Shown here: positions 16,297-25,966 of the stretch, piece by piece
Position numbering within the stretch: the stretch's first letter is position 1
Layout of the letters: every line of letters starts with the position of its first letter
From: Paraburkholderia aromaticivorans
GTDB taxonomy: Bacteria; Pseudomonadota; Gammaproteobacteria; Burkholderiales; Burkholderiaceae
DNA length: 64,000 nucleotides
Assembly (NCBI RefSeq): GCF_002278075.1
Contig: NZ_CP022989.1
Location: 558,001-622,000 of the forward strand
Direction of reading: 5' to 3'
Program-made: the position numbers and the translations under genes
The notes under the pieces: model-generated
What the model was told of the DNA's origin: nothing
What the model saw: the letters and a program-made list of their open reading frames with translations, nothing else
Databases searched by the model: none

Positions 16297-17724
16297 GTGA
16301 AAGCCGTGCGCGATCCGGACGTGCCGGTCATCATTCCGCACGACGTGCACGGCATAGACCAGGCGCTGATTTCGAGGAACGCGATTCGCGTGACCGAAGG
16401 TCTGCAACAGGCCGGGCACCGCGCGTTCATCGTCGGCGGTGCGGTGCGCGATCTGCTGCTCGGCATCAAACCGAAAGACTTCGACGTCGCGACCGACGCC
16501 ACGCCTGAACAGGTGCAGAAACTGTTCCGGCGCGCGCGCATCATCGGCCGCCGGTTTCAGATCGTGCACGTGCAGTTCGGCCAGGAAATCATCGAGACCT
16601 CCACGTTCCGCGCGCTGGTCGACCCGCCCGCGGCCGACGCGCCGCCGGCGCGCCGCCTGAAGCGCGACGAGCTCGACCGCCGCACCCACGCGGTCGACGC
16701 GAGCGGCCGTGTGCTGCGCGACAACGTCTGGGGCGAGCAGCACGAAGACGCCACGCGCCGCGACTTCACGATCAACGCGATGTACTACGATCCGGCCACG
16801 CAAACCGTGCTGGATTATCACAACGGCATGGCCGACATGCGCGCACGCCTGTTGCGCATGATCGGCGACCCGGCCACGCGTTACCGCGAAGATCCGGTGC
16901 GCATGCTGCGCGTGGTGCGTTTCGCGGCAAAGCTCGACTTCGAGATCGAGGACAGCACCCGCGAGCCGATCGCCAACATGGCCGATCTGATCAACAACGT
17001 GCCTGCCGCGCGCCTGTTCGACGAGATGCTCAAGCTGATGCTCTCCGGCCATGCGCTCGCGTGTTTGAAACGCCTCCGGCAGGAAGGCCTGCATCATGGC
17101 CTGCTGCCCTTGCTCGACGTGGTGCTCGAACAGCCCACCGGCGAAAAATTCATCACGCTCGCGCTGAACAACACGGATGCCCGCGTGCGCGCCGGCAAAC
17201 CGGTGTCGCCCGGCTTCCTGTTCGCCACGTTGTTATGGCACGACGTGCAGCAGCGCTGGCAAAAATTCGAAGCGAACGGCGAATATCCGGTCCCCGCGCT
17301 GCATCGCGCGATGGACGACGTGCTTGACATGCAAACCGAGAAACTCGCGATCCACAAGCGCTTCTCGTCGGATATGCGCGAGATCTGGGGCCTGCAGTTG
17401 CGCCTCGAAAAACGTTCGGGAAGAAGCGCGCTGAAGCTGCTGGAACACCAAAGATTTAGAGCGGGGTATGATTTCCTCCTGTTGCGCTGCGAATCGGGCG
17501 AACTCGACGAGTCGGTCGGTGCGTGGTGGACGGAGTTCATAGAAGGAGACGTCGCCGCACGTGAGGCATTGCTCACGCAAGGCGGGAAGGACCGAAGCCC
17601 CAGAAAACGACGGCGGCGCAGCAGTGGCGCCAGAAGCCGCAAGCCGGGCGACGGATTGGAGGGCGGCACGCCAGCCGAACGCACAGCCGACGACGCGGGC
17701 CACGACGGCTCGCACGAAGACTGA
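16297..17724 (+). CDS. pcnB: PcnB, poly(A) polymerase I, 5' end displaced by the IS
   Basis: Adds 3' poly(A) tails that promote RNA decay. The nucleotidyltransferase core is intact: VGGAVRDLLLG, KDFDVATDATPEQV, GRRFQIVHV, RRDFTINAMYYD and RYREDPVRMLRVVRFAAKL. The C-terminus is basic. The gene was cut from its start: in-frame coding resumes at 16150, but the first ATG/GTG/TTG is GTG 16297 (475 aa). That product lacks 54 N-terminal residues, most of which look low-complexity. It could still be active if transcribed from the IS or from within. A CTG at 16159 is another possible start. Confidence 0.85.
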   Translation: MKAVRDPDVPVIIPHDVHGIDQALISRNAIRVTEGLQQAGHRAFIVGGAVRDLLLGIKPKDFDVATDATPEQVQKLFRRARIIGRRFQIVHVQFGQEIIETSTFRALVDPPAADAPPARRLKRDELDRRTHAVDASGRVLRDNVWGEQHEDATRRDFTINAMYYDPATQTVLDYHNGMADMRARLLRMIGDPATRYREDPVRMLRVVRFAAKLDFEIEDSTREPIANMADLINNVPAARLFDEMLKLMLSGHALACLKRLRQEGLHHGLLPLLDVVLEQPTGEKFITLALNNTDARVRAGKPVSPGFLFATLLWHDVQQRWQKFEANGEYPVPALHRAMDDVLDMQTEKLAIHKRFSSDMREIWGLQLRLEKRSGRSALKLLEHQRFRAGYDFLLLRCESGELDESVGAWWTEFIEGDVAAREALLTQGGKDRSPRKRRRRSSGARSRKPGDGLEGGTPAERTADDAGHDGSHED

Positions 17725-17772
17725 CACGGCGTTAGCGGTTGCCGTCGAACGATAGTTGCAGGAAGTTATGCC

Positions 17773-18321
17773 ATGACGGTTGCTTATCTCGGCCTCGGCG
17801 CGAATCTCGGGGACGCGCGCCAGACCCTGAAAGACGCGGTGGTGTGCCTCGCACAACAGCACACCATCACCGTGCTCGCCAAGTCGAGCCTGTATCGCAC
17901 TGCCCCGATCGACGCGGGCGGTGACGACTATTTCAACTGCGTCGTGAAGGTCGATACGACGCTCCCCGTACGGCATCTGCTTGCGCTATGCCACAAGATC
18001 GAGCATCAGTTCGGCCGCGAGCGGCCGTTTCGCAACGCACCGCGCACGCTCGATCTGGACATCCTGCTATTTGGCGATCAATCGATCGACGAAGCCGATC
18101 TGATCGTGCCGCACCCGCGCCTGACCGAACGCGCTTTCGCGCTGGTGCCGCTCGTCGAAATCGACGCCGCGCTGGTCATTCCGCAACAGGGCCGTGCCGA
18201 GGCGCTGCTCAGCCGCGTGAGCGATCAGCGCATCGAGAAGGTCAAAGGGCCTTGCCAGTGCCCTATGCTCAACGCATTGACCGCCGGTGAAAACTCTGCC
18301 GGCAAGGGCCGCTGCGAATGA
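17773..18321 (+). CDS. folK: FolK, 6-hydroxymethyl-7,8-dihydropterin pyrophosphokinase
   Basis: Transfers pyrophosphate from ATP to the pterin in folate synthesis. The 182-aa protein has the family N-terminus YLGLGANLGDARQTL, the FNCVVKVDT segment, and the signature RPFRNAPRTLDLDILLFGD (ATP and pterin contacts), then VPHPRLTERAFALVPL. The C-terminal tail after residue 155 is longer than in E. coli. It lies 48 bp after pcnB and overlaps the kinase gene by 4 bp (ATGA), so the two are probably coupled. Confidence 0.95.
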   Translation: MTVAYLGLGANLGDARQTLKDAVVCLAQQHTITVLAKSSLYRTAPIDAGGDDYFNCVVKVDTTLPVRHLLALCHKIEHQFGRERPFRNAPRTLDLDILLFGDQSIDEADLIVPHPRLTERAFALVPLVEIDAALVIPQQGRAEALLSRVSDQRIEKVKGPCQCPMLNALTAGENSAGKGRCE

Positions 18322-18998
18322 ATTCATCGCCGCTCACCGTCACGGCGCCGCAGCTGCGGCCGCCGTTCGGCTACCTCGCGATCGAAGGCCCGATCGGCGT
18401 CGGCAAGACGTCGCTCGCACGCCGTCTTGCGCAGCGCTGGTCGATGCAGGAACTGTTCGAACGGCCGCAGGACAATCCGTTTCTCGAACGCTTTTACCGC
18501 GACACCGCACGTTACGCGTTGCCCACGCAATTGCACTTCGCCTTGCAACGCGCGCAGCAGGCTCAGGACGTGAGCGCGGCGCACATGTCGGGCACGCCGC
18601 TGATCGCCGATTTCATGACGCAGAAGAACGACATCTTCGCGCGTCTGACGCTGCAGGAAGACGAGTGGCAGTTGTATCGCGCGCTTGCCGCGCGGCTCGA
18701 AGTCAGCGCGCCGGCGCCGGACTTCGTGGTGTATCTGCAGGCGAGCCCCGAGGTGCTGTTCTCGCGCATCCAGAAGCGCGCGGTGCCGATGGAACTGCAG
18801 ATTTCCGACGCCTATCTGCACGCCCTGTGCGATGCGTACAACGAGTTTTTCTATCACTACGACCGCGCGCCCGTGCTGACGGTCAACGCCGAACACCTGA
18901 ATCCGCTCGACTCGGACGCGGACCTTGCGCTACTCGCCGAACGCATCGAAACCATGCGCGGCCGCAAGGAATTCTTTGTCAAAGGCACGTCGCTCTGA
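18318..18998 (+). CDS. Deoxynucleoside kinase (dNK family)
   Basis: A P-loop kinase of 226 aa (EGPIGVGKTSL near residue 25) of the deoxyadenosine/deoxyguanosine kinase family, expected to phosphorylate salvaged deoxynucleosides. The substrate-site region contains ERPQDNPFLERFYRD and, later, FMTQKNDIFARLTLQEDEW and the PDFVVYLQA strand, all typical. Which nucleoside it prefers cannot be read from sequence. It is translationally coupled to folK and followed 37 bp later by panB. This folK-kinase-panB order is frequent in betaproteobacteria. Confidence 0.88.
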   Translation: MNSSPLTVTAPQLRPPFGYLAIEGPIGVGKTSLARRLAQRWSMQELFERPQDNPFLERFYRDTARYALPTQLHFALQRAQQAQDVSAAHMSGTPLIADFMTQKNDIFARLTLQEDEWQLYRALAARLEVSAPAPDFVVYLQASPEVLFSRIQKRAVPMELQISDAYLHALCDAYNEFFYHYDRAPVLTVNAEHLNPLDSDADLALLAERIETMRGRKEFFVKGTSL

Positions 18999-19035
18999 GC
19001 GGCGCGGCTACCTCTTTTTCTCAACGGATTGACCC

Positions 19036-19851
19036 ATGACCTATTTGCAGGAAGCGAGCCGGAACGCCATCACCGTGCCGAAACTGCAGGCAATGCGCGA
19101 CGCCGGCGAAAAAATCGCCATGCTCACCTGTTACGACGCGAGCTTCGCCGCGCTGCTGGATCGCGCGGGCGTCGACGTGCTGTTGATCGGGGACTCGCTC
19201 GGCAACGTGCTGCAAGGCCAGACGACCACGCTGCCCGTGTCGCTCGCCGACATCGCGTATCACACGGCTAGCGTGGCGCGCGCGCGGCCCGCGGCGCTGA
19301 TCGTGGCCGACCTGCCGTTCGGCACGTACGGCACGCCGGAAGACGCGTTCAAAAGCTCGGTCGAGTTGATGCGCGCCGGCGCGCAGATGGTGAAGCTCGA
19401 AGGCGGCGAATGGCTCGCGGACACGGTGCGCTTCCTGGTGGAGAGGTCGATTCCCGTGTGCGCGCACGTCGGCCTGACGCCCCAATCCGTGCATGCGTTC
19501 GGCGGCTTCAAGGTGCAAGGCAAGACCGAGGCGGGCGCGACGCAATTGCTGCGCGACTCGCTCGCCGTGCAGGTGGCCGGCGCGCAGTTGATCGTGATGG
19601 AAGCAATCCCGACACTGCTCGCGAGCGACGTCACGAAACAATTGCGTATTCCGACGATCGGTATCGGCGCGGGACTGGATTGCTCGGGTCAGGTGCTGGT
19701 GCTCCACGACATGCTGGGCATTTTCCCCGGCAAGCGGCCGCGCTTCGTGAAGGATTTCATGCAGGGGCAGCCGAGTATTCTGGCGGCCGTGGAAGCGTAT
19801 GTCCGCGCGGTGAAGGACGGCGCGTTTCCAGGACCTGAGCACACGTTCTGA
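19036..19851 (+). CDS. panB: PanB, 3-methyl-2-oxobutanoate hydroxymethyltransferase
   Basis: First committed step of pantothenate (coenzyme A) synthesis, using methylene-tetrahydrofolate as one-carbon donor, which fits its place after folK. The 271-aa TIM-barrel protein shows [28 protein letters not shown] (metal-binding Asp), [40 protein letters not shown] and the C-terminal [23 protein letters not shown] 19036 with the usual N-terminus. Panc is not in the window. Confidence 0.96.
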   Translation: MTYLQEASRNAITVPKLQAMRDAGEKIAMLTCYDASFAALLDRAGVDVLLIGDSLGNVLQGQTTTLPVSLADIAYHTASVARARPAALIVADLPFGTYGTPEDAFKSSVELMRAGAQMVKLEGGEWLADTVRFLVERSIPVCAHVGLTPQSVHAFGGFKVQGKTEAGATQLLRDSLAVQVAGAQLIVMEAIPTLLASDVTKQLRIPTIGIGAGLDCSGQVLVLHDMLGIFPGKRPRFVKDFMQGQPSILAAVEAYVRAVKDGAFPGPEHTF

Positions 19852-19876
19852 GCTTCAACCAATAGAAGATCGGGCA

Positions 19877-19900
19877 AAACGGGGGGATTCGCGCCCGTTT
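19877..19900 (+). terminator. Possible terminator after panB
   Basis: AAACGGG (19877-19883) can pair with CCCGTTT (19894-19900) around a 10-nt loop, between convergent panB and pabB. There is no long T tract, so termination strength is doubtful. Confidence 0.35.
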
Positions 19901-19997
19901 CGGCTTATATCCGATATGGCCTGTAAAGGCCCGCAAAGCATTTGTCTTTCTTCGCAGACCGGCCGAGACGGCTCAGCCGGTAACGGCTCACGCTCAC

Positions 19998-21920
19998 TCA
20001 GTCCACGAGCCGCGCCGGCACCGCGCCTCGCAGCGCATTGCACACCATCAACGCTTCGGCGTTGTGCAGATCGGTGCGGGTCAGCACACGTTCGGCGGCC
20101 TGCAGGCCCGACTCTTCCTCGAGCAGAACGCCGCGCATCACACCAGGCAACACGCCCGACGCAAGCGGCGGCGTCCACCAGCGGCCAGCCATCTTCACGA
20201 ACACATTCGACCGGCCACCTTCGGTCAACTCGCCCTGCGCGTTAAAGAACAGCGTGTCGAACGCACCCTTCGCTTCGGCTTCGCGCCAGCCGCGATCGTA
20301 TTCGGCGCGGCGGGTGGTTTTGTGCCGCAGCAGCAGGTCGGCGGCGTCGGTTGCCGCGAAAGCGTGATCGGGTCCGAGCAACACGCCGACAGTCGATTCG
20401 GCCAACGGCGTCAGCACCGCCGCGGTGAGGTGCACCGTGCCGTTCTTGCTCAACGCAAGCCGCATGCGATGCGGCGTATTTGCCGGCAGCGACGCACACT
20501 TCGCCGCGACTTCCGCGCGAATGGCGTTTGCGTCGTCGAGTCTGAAGCCGAGTGCCGCCGCACTCGACGAGAGTCGCGCAAGATGACGCGACAGATGCCG
20601 CACGCCGTCTTCGCGCGTCGCGTACATCGTTTCGAAGAGTTCGAAACCCGGCTCGGCGCCGGTCAGAAAGCGGGCTTTCAATTGGCACTCCGCGTATTCG
20701 TCGGCGGCGACGCTGTCGAGCACGATGCCCGCGCCGATACCCATCTTGCCCGCCAGTCGGCCGGTTTGCGTCGACCGGCTCAACGTCAACGTGCGGATCG
20801 CAACGGAGAGGCAGAAGTCGCCACAGGCGGTTTCGTTCGCGGCGGACGCGCGGTTGTCCGCCCCCGTGGTGTCGGCGTCCGTTGACGGTGCGTCCAGCCA
20901 GCCAATAGCGCCCGTATAGAGCCCGCGCGGCGTGCTCTCCAGTTCGTCGATCAACTGCATCGTGCGATGCTTCGGCGCGCCCGTGATCGAGCCGCATGGA
21001 AACAGCGCACGCAGGATCCCGGCAAAAGAGGTGCCGGGCCGCAACGCCGCATGCACGGTCGAGGTCATCTGCCAGACCGTCGCATACGGCTCGACCGAAA
21101 AGAGAGCCGGCACCTTGACCGAGCCTGTTTGCGCCACCCGCGACAGATCGTTGCGCAGCAGGTCGACGATCATCACGTTTTCGGCACGGTTTTTCGGATC
21201 GCTGCCGAGGAATTCGGCGGCGCGCCGGTCCGCCGCCGGGTCGTCGGAACGCGGCGCCGTGCCTTTCATCGGCCGCGCATGCAGCGTCTCGCCCTGCTTT
21301 TCGACGAAGAGCTCTGGCGAGCACGACAATACCCAATCGCCGCCCGGCAACGCGATCAGCGCACCGTACCGCACCGGCTGACGCGCTCTGAGCCGCCGAT
21401 ACAGCGCGACAGGCGGACCGAACACGTCGAAGCCGAGCCGGTACGTGTAGTTGACCTGATAGGAATCGCCCGCGCGCAGAGCCTCGTGGACCGCCTCGAT
21501 CGCCGTGTTGAACTGCGCCGGATCGACGCTCGCGCGCACGTTGGCCGTGCCCGCCACCGAGGGCTCGGCCGCGCCCTGGTCACGTGCCATGAGCCACGCG
21601 TCGACCTCTTCACGCGAACGCTTTTCGCAACGTTCGAACAATAAAAAACGCAGCGTGGCATCGCCACGCTGCGTTTTCAGAGACCAGTGCGCCTCGGCGC
21701 CGAGGAGATCCCGGCCAAACTCATAGTCGGCGAGCACGACGGCATGCGAACCACGCCGGGTTTCCGCCGCCACGCTCTCGCACACGGCTTCGAGTTGCGC
21801 CGCATCCGCACACACCCATTCCTGCACAAATCCCGTGTACAGACGACTCGAAGGGCGCGCCGGCGTCGCGTCGCAATCGTCGAGCAATGCGAAAACCGCG
21901 CCGTGCTCATCTGCCGTCAT
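19998..21920 (-). CDS. pabB: PabB-PabC fusion: aminodeoxychorismate synthase component I plus 4-amino-4-deoxychorismate lyase
   Basis: Makes p-aminobenzoate for folate. The N-terminal two-thirds is a chorismate-binding PabB domain (SYQVNYTYRLGF, KGTAPRSDDPAADR, then KNRAENVMIVDLLRNDLSR and PCGSITGAPKHRTMQLIDE). From about residue 400 a PLP-fold class IV aminotransferase domain follows (FELFETMYATREDGVRHLSRH, then FFNAQGELTEGGRSNVF and LASGVLPGVMRG), matching PabC. It is 640 aa from ATG 21920; GTG 21932 is also in frame. It lies 25 bp after dnaJ on the same strand, so it may be partly co-transcribed with the heat-shock genes. Confidence 0.9.
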   Translation of the reverse strand: MTADEHGAVFALLDDCDATPARPSSRLYTGFVQEWVCADAAQLEAVCESVAAETRRGSHAVVLADYEFGRDLLGAEAHWSLKTQRGDATLRFLLFERCEKRSREEVDAWLMARDQGAAEPSVAGTANVRASVDPAQFNTAIEAVHEALRAGDSYQVNYTYRLGFDVFGPPVALYRRLRARQPVRYGALIALPGGDWVLSCSPELFVEKQGETLHARPMKGTAPRSDDPAADRRAAEFLGSDPKNRAENVMIVDLLRNDLSRVAQTGSVKVPALFSVEPYATVWQMTSTVHAALRPGTSFAGILRALFPCGSITGAPKHRTMQLIDELESTPRGLYTGAIGWLDAPSTDADTTGADNRASAANETACGDFCLSVAIRTLTLSRSTQTGRLAGKMGIGAGIVLDSVAADEYAECQLKARFLTGAEPGFELFETMYATREDGVRHLSRHLARLSSSAAALGFRLDDANAIRAEVAAKCASLPANTPHRMRLALSKNGTVHLTAAVLTPLAESTVGVLLGPDHAFAATDAADLLLRHKTTRRAEYDRGWREAEAKGAFDTLFFNAQGELTEGGRSNVFVKMAGRWWTPPLASGVLPGVMRGVLLEEESGLQAAERVLTRTDLHNAEALMVCNALRGAVPARLVD

Positions 21921-21945
21921 GCTTACCGCCACATTCGAACTGTCA

Positions 21946-23088
21946 TTAATCGAAGAAGCTCTTCACCCGGTCGAACCAGCTCTTGCTTTGCGGGCTATGC
22001 CGCGACCCGCCCTCGACCAGCGCCTTTTCGAACTGCTTGAGCAGATCGCGCTGCGGCTCCGTGAGCTTGACCGGCGTTTCGACTTGCACGTGCACGTACA
22101 GATCGCCGGCAATGCTCGAACGCAGGCCCTTGATCCCTTTGCCACGCAGACGGAACGTCTTGCCCGATTGCGTGCCTTCCGGCACCGTGAAGCTGGCGCG
22201 CCCGGCGAGGGTCGGCACTTCGATCTCGCCGCCGAGCGCCGCGGTGGTGAACGGAATCGGCATCTGGCAGTGCAGATCGTCGCCGTCGCGCTCGAACACC
22301 GAGTGCTGCTTGATGTGGATCTCGACATACAGATCGCCCGACGGGCCGCCGTTGATCCCCGGCTCGCCATTGCCGGCGGAACGGATACGCATGCCGTCGT
22401 CGATACCTGCCGGGATCTTCACTTCCAGCGTCTTGGTTTCCTTCACCTTGCCCGCGCCGTGGCAGTGGCCGCACGGGTCGGGAATGTAGGTGCCGGTGCC
22501 GTGACACTTCGGACAGGTTTGCTGAATGCTGAAGAAGCCCTGCGACATCCGCACCGAACCCGAACCGCTACAGGTCGGACAGGTTTCCGGCTTGGTGCCG
22601 GGCTTGGCGCCCGAACCGTGGCAAACCTCGCACGACACCCAACTCGGCACGCGAATCTGCGTGTCGTAGCCGTGCGCGGCCTGTTCCAGCGTGATTTCCA
22701 TGCTGTAGCGCAGATCGGCGCCGCGATACACCTGCGGGCCCGCGCGGCCGCCACCGCCACGTGCGGCGCCACCGGCCGCCTGGCCGAAGATGTCGCCGAA
22801 AATATCGCCGAATGCGTCGGCAAAACCGCCAAAGCCTTGCGCTCCGGCACCGCCCATGTTCGGATCGACGCCCGCGTGGCCGTACTGGTCGTACGCGGCA
22901 CGCTTTTGCGAGTCCGACAGCATTTCATAGGCTTCCTTCACCTCTTTGAAATGCCCTTCCGCATCCTTGTTGCCCGGATTGCGGTCGGGGTGGTGCTTCA
23001 TCGCGAGCTTGCGATAAGCCTTCTTGATTTCGTCGTCGCTCGCGTTCTTTGCGACGCCCAGAACCTCGTAGTAATCCCGTTTCGCCAT
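21946..23088 (-). CDS. dnaJ: DnaJ, Hsp40 co-chaperone
   Basis: Stimulates DnaK ATPase and delivers unfolded clients. The 380-aa protein has the J domain with HPD ([17 protein letters not shown]), a Gly-rich linker (about residues 78-130), four CxxCxGxG zinc repeats ([32 protein letters not shown]) and the C-terminal substrate domains. It lies 271 bp after dnaK on the same strand. The intervening gap has a hairpin and no clear sigma-32 site. Confidence 0.97.
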   Translation of the reverse strand: MAKRDYYEVLGVAKNASDDEIKKAYRKLAMKHHPDRNPGNKDAEGHFKEVKEAYEMLSDSQKRAAYDQYGHAGVDPNMGGAGAQGFGGFADAFGDIFGDIFGQAAGGAARGGGGRAGPQVYRGADLRYSMEITLEQAAHGYDTQIRVPSWVSCEVCHGSGAKPGTKPETCPTCSGSGSVRMSQGFFSIQQTCPKCHGTGTYIPDPCGHCHGAGKVKETKTLEVKIPAGIDDGMRIRSAGNGEPGINGGPSGDLYVEIHIKQHSVFERDGDDLHCQMPIPFTTAALGGEIEVPTLAGRASFTVPEGTQSGKTFRLRGKGIKGLRSSIAGDLYVHVQVETPVKLTEPQRDLLKQFEKALVEGGSRHSPQSKSWFDRVKSFFD

Positions 23089-23310
23089 ATCGGTTCAACG
23101 CCACTCGCGCAATGCGACGCGGTGGCTCCTCTTGAATGCTGGAGTCTAACGACTCGTCCGGCCGCTGTTTCATGCCCTTTCAACATGGCCTGAAAACAAC
23201 GCCCTCCATAAAACAAATGTGCCCGGAGAGCCCCGAAAGGCTCGCCAGGCGCGATAACCGCTTTCGCACGTTCATGTCGCCCGGTTGGACGCAATCCCTT
23301 GTGCAGCCGG

Positions 23311-23334
23311 GCCGCACACATTGCTGTGTGCGGC
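23311..23334. terminator. Stem-loop between dnaK and dnaJ
   Basis: A perfect 10-bp stem GCCGCACACA / TGTGTGCGGC with a 4-nt loop, 25 bp beyond the dnaK stop. No T run follows on the minus strand, so it may attenuate or stabilise the dnaK message rather than fully terminate. Confidence 0.5.
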
Positions 23335-23359
23335 TTTACGGTCGAAATGCGACCTGGCT

Positions 23360-25321
23360 TTAGTCTTTCTTGACTTCCTTGAACTCGGCGTCGACCACGT
23401 CGTCCTGCTGCTGGCTCGCGCCACCCGCCGATGCACCCGCGCCGCCCGCACCCGCCGCGCCTGCTGCCGCCGCTTCCGCGCCTTGCGCAGCCTGCATGTC
23501 CGCGTACATCTTCTCGCCCATCTTCTGCGAGGCGGTGGCCACCACTTCGATCTTGGCTTCGATCGCGGCCTTGTCGCTCGAACCGCTCTTCAGCGTTTCT
23601 TCGAGGTCCTTGAGCGCGGCTTCGATCTTTTCCTTCTCGGAAGCTTCCAGCTTGTCGCCGTATTCGGTGAGCGCCTTCTTCGTGCTGTGGACCAGCGCGT
23701 CGCCCTGGTTGCGGGCATCGGCCAGCTCACGCAGCTTGTGATCTTCTTCCGCGTTCGCTTCGGCGTCCTTCACCATCTTCTCGATTTCGGCTTCGGAAAG
23801 ACCCGAGTTCGCCTTGATCGTGATGCGGTTTTCCTTGCCGGTCGCTTTGTCTTTCGCGCCGACGTGCAAGATGCCGTTCGCGTCGATGTCGAAGCTCACT
23901 TCGATCTGCGGCGTGCCGCGCGGTGCCGGCGGAATGCCTTCCAGGTTGAACTCGCCGAGCAGCTTGTTGCCGGCTGCCATTTCGCGTTCGCCCTGATACA
24001 CCTTGATCGTCACGGCGCCCTGATTGTCGTCGGCCGTCGAGTAGACCTGTGCGTGCTTGGTCGGGATCGTGGTGTTCTTGTTGATCATCTTCGTCATCAC
24101 GCCGCCGAGCGTTTCGATGCCGAGCGACAGCGGGGTCACGTCGAGCAGCAGAACGTCCTTGCGGTCGCCCGACAGAACCTGGCCCTGGATCGCAGCACCA
24201 ACGGCCACGGCTTCGTCCGGGTTCACGTCACGGCGCGGGTCCTTGCCGAAAAATTCCTTAACCTTTTCCTGCACCTTCGGCATGCGGGTCATACCGCCGA
24301 CCAGAATCACGTCGTCGATTTCGCCGACCTTCACGCCTGCGTCCTTGATCGCCACGCGGCAAGGTTCGATCGTGCGTTCGATCAGCTCTTCAACCAGCGC
24401 CTCCAGCTTCGCACGCGTGATTTTCAGGTTCAAATGCTTCGGACCCGATGCGTCGGCCGTGATGTACGGCAGGTTGATTTCGGTTTGCTGGCTCGACGAC
24501 AGCTCGATCTTGGCCTTTTCAGCCGATTCCTTCAGGCGTTGCAGCGCGAGCACGTCTTTCGACAGATCGACGCCCTGCTCTTTCTTGAACTCGCCGATGA
24601 TGTAGTCGATGATGCGCTGGTCGAAGTCTTCACCGCCCAGGAACGTATCGCCGTTCGTGGACAGCACTTCGAACTGCTTTTCACCGTCGACGTCCGCGAT
24701 TTCGATGATCGACACGTCGAACGTACCGCCGCCCAGGTCATACACCGCGATCTTGCGGTCGCCCTTCTCGTTCTTGTCCAGGCCGAAAGCCAACGCGGCC
24801 GCGGTCGGTTCGTTGATGATCCGCTTCACTTCCAGACCGGCGATGCGGCCTGCGTCTTTGGTGGCCTGACGCTGGCTGTCGTTGAAGTACGCGGGAACCG
24901 TGATCACGGCTTCCGTGACCGGCTCGCCGAGGTAGTCTTCAGCGGTCTTCTTCATCTTGCGCAGCACTTCCGCCGAAATTTGCGGCGGAGCGAGCTTCTG
25001 ATCGCGCACTTCGACCCATGCGTCGCCGTTGTCGGCTTTCATGATCTTGTACGGCATCAGGCCGATGTCTTTCTGCACTTCTTTTTCTTCGAAGCGGCGG
25101 CCGATCAGACGCTTGACCGCGTACAGCGTGTTCTTCGGGTTCGTGACCGACTGACGCTTCGCAGGCGCGCCGACGAGAATCTCGCCGTCTTCCATGTAAG
25201 CGATGATCGACGGCGTGGTGCGCGCGCCTTCCGAATTCTCGATCACCTTGACCGAATTGCCTTCCATGATCGCCACGCACGAGTTGGTCGTGCCGAGGTC
25301 GATGCCGATGATTTTGCCCAT
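23360..25321 (-). CDS. dnaK: DnaK, Hsp70 chaperone
   Basis: ATP-driven chaperone acting with DnaJ and GrpE. It begins [17 protein letters not shown] after an AGGAG ribosome site, so ATG 25321 is used rather than the longer open frame. The family signatures [18 protein letters not shown] and [14 protein letters not shown] are present. The substrate-binding domain carries [12 protein letters not shown], and the lid ends in the usual EFKEVKKD tail preceded by a Gly/Ala-rich stretch. The length is 653 aa. It lies downstream of grpE and the thioredoxin-like gene. Confidence 0.98.
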   Translation of the reverse strand: MGKIIGIDLGTTNSCVAIMEGNSVKVIENSEGARTTPSIIAYMEDGEILVGAPAKRQSVTNPKNTLYAVKRLIGRRFEEKEVQKDIGLMPYKIMKADNGDAWVEVRDQKLAPPQISAEVLRKMKKTAEDYLGEPVTEAVITVPAYFNDSQRQATKDAGRIAGLEVKRIINEPTAAALAFGLDKNEKGDRKIAVYDLGGGTFDVSIIEIADVDGEKQFEVLSTNGDTFLGGEDFDQRIIDYIIGEFKKEQGVDLSKDVLALQRLKESAEKAKIELSSSQQTEINLPYITADASGPKHLNLKITRAKLEALVEELIERTIEPCRVAIKDAGVKVGEIDDVILVGGMTRMPKVQEKVKEFFGKDPRRDVNPDEAVAVGAAIQGQVLSGDRKDVLLLDVTPLSLGIETLGGVMTKMINKNTTIPTKHAQVYSTADDNQGAVTIKVYQGEREMAAGNKLLGEFNLEGIPPAPRGTPQIEVSFDIDANGILHVGAKDKATGKENRITIKANSGLSEAEIEKMVKDAEANAEEDHKLRELADARNQGDALVHSTKKALTEYGDKLEASEKEKIEAALKDLEETLKSGSSDKAAIEAKIEVVATASQKMGEKMYADMQAAQGAEAAAAGAAGAGGAGASAGGASQQQDDVVDAEFKEVKKD

Positions 25322-25412
25322 TTTTACTAATCTCCTGACTTTGATCGCTGCGGGAAGCGCCTTGTTTGCCCAGCTGGCGGTAAGGCGATCCGCTCTCAAT
25401 TCCTACCTGCAC

Positions 25413-25443
25413 TCAACATAAGTGCGTCCGCATCGTTTTCAAG
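25413..25443 (-). promoter_or_regulatory. Possible second sigma-32-like promoter, before dnaK
   Basis: On the minus strand a perfect CTTGAAA (-35-like, complement of 25437-25443) occurs about 115 bp upstream of dnaK. The -10 at the expected distance (near ACTTATGT) matches the CCCCATNT consensus poorly. It may be only a half-functional or chance site. Confidence 0.3.
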
Positions 25444-25474
25444 ACCTCTTTTACGATGCGGTCTTTAATTTTTT

Positions 25475-25921
25475 TCAATCGGCCGAACTTTCGGCCGGAT
25501 TTGTTCCATCAAGGTACTCGCCGGCGGTTTTTGCGGCATCGATCGCCCGGATCTTCTCCCGCGCAGCCGCGACCGCGGCCTCGAACTGCCCGAGGCCATG
25601 CCAGCCGGTTGCCCGGCCGAGCCGCTTGCCGCGGTAAAAGAAGAACCACGTGGGCACGCCGTGCAGCAGGAAGCGCCGGCCCAGTTCGCGATGCTCGTAA
25701 ACGTTGCTGTGAAACCATTTGAGACCGAGCGCGCGAATCGCGTCCGGCTGCGCCAGCATGGCTTTCTTGGCGATCTCGCAGTTGTAGCAGTCGAGACCCC
25801 AGAAGAACACCACGGCCAGTTGGTCCCCCGCCTCGGCGAGCCCGGCGTCGAATGACTCGGCGCTGAGCTCCTGCATTCCGAAGGCGGCGAATGCGGAGGC
25901 GTCGACGGGAATGCTGGCCAT
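25475..25921 (-). CDS. Thioredoxin-like protein with CYNC active-site motif
   Basis: A 148-aa cytosolic-looking protein with a thioredoxin fold: VVFFWGLDCYNCEIAKK holds the redox Cys-x-x-Cys, with Tyr-Asn between the cysteines instead of the usual Gly-Pro. The conserved cis-Pro strand follows (HGVPTWFFFYRGKRLGRATGW). No signal peptide is seen. It lies between grpE and dnaK on the same strand, so it is probably induced with the chaperones and may reduce or repair thiols during heat stress. The precise substrate is unknown. Confidence 0.85.
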   Translation of the reverse strand: MASIPVDASAFAAFGMQELSAESFDAGLAEAGDQLAVVFFWGLDCYNCEIAKKAMLAQPDAIRALGLKWFHSNVYEHRELGRRFLLHGVPTWFFFYRGKRLGRATGWHGLGQFEAAVAAAREKIRAIDAAKTAGEYLDGTNPAESSAD

Positions 25922-25966
25922 GGCAATGCCTGCCGGACGTAGCGGCTTACAGAAGCCCTGTGCCGA

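Noticed and set aside
23285..25330. 681-codon plus-strand frame opposite dnaK
   Set aside because: A codon-bias shadow of dnaK, no domain visible.
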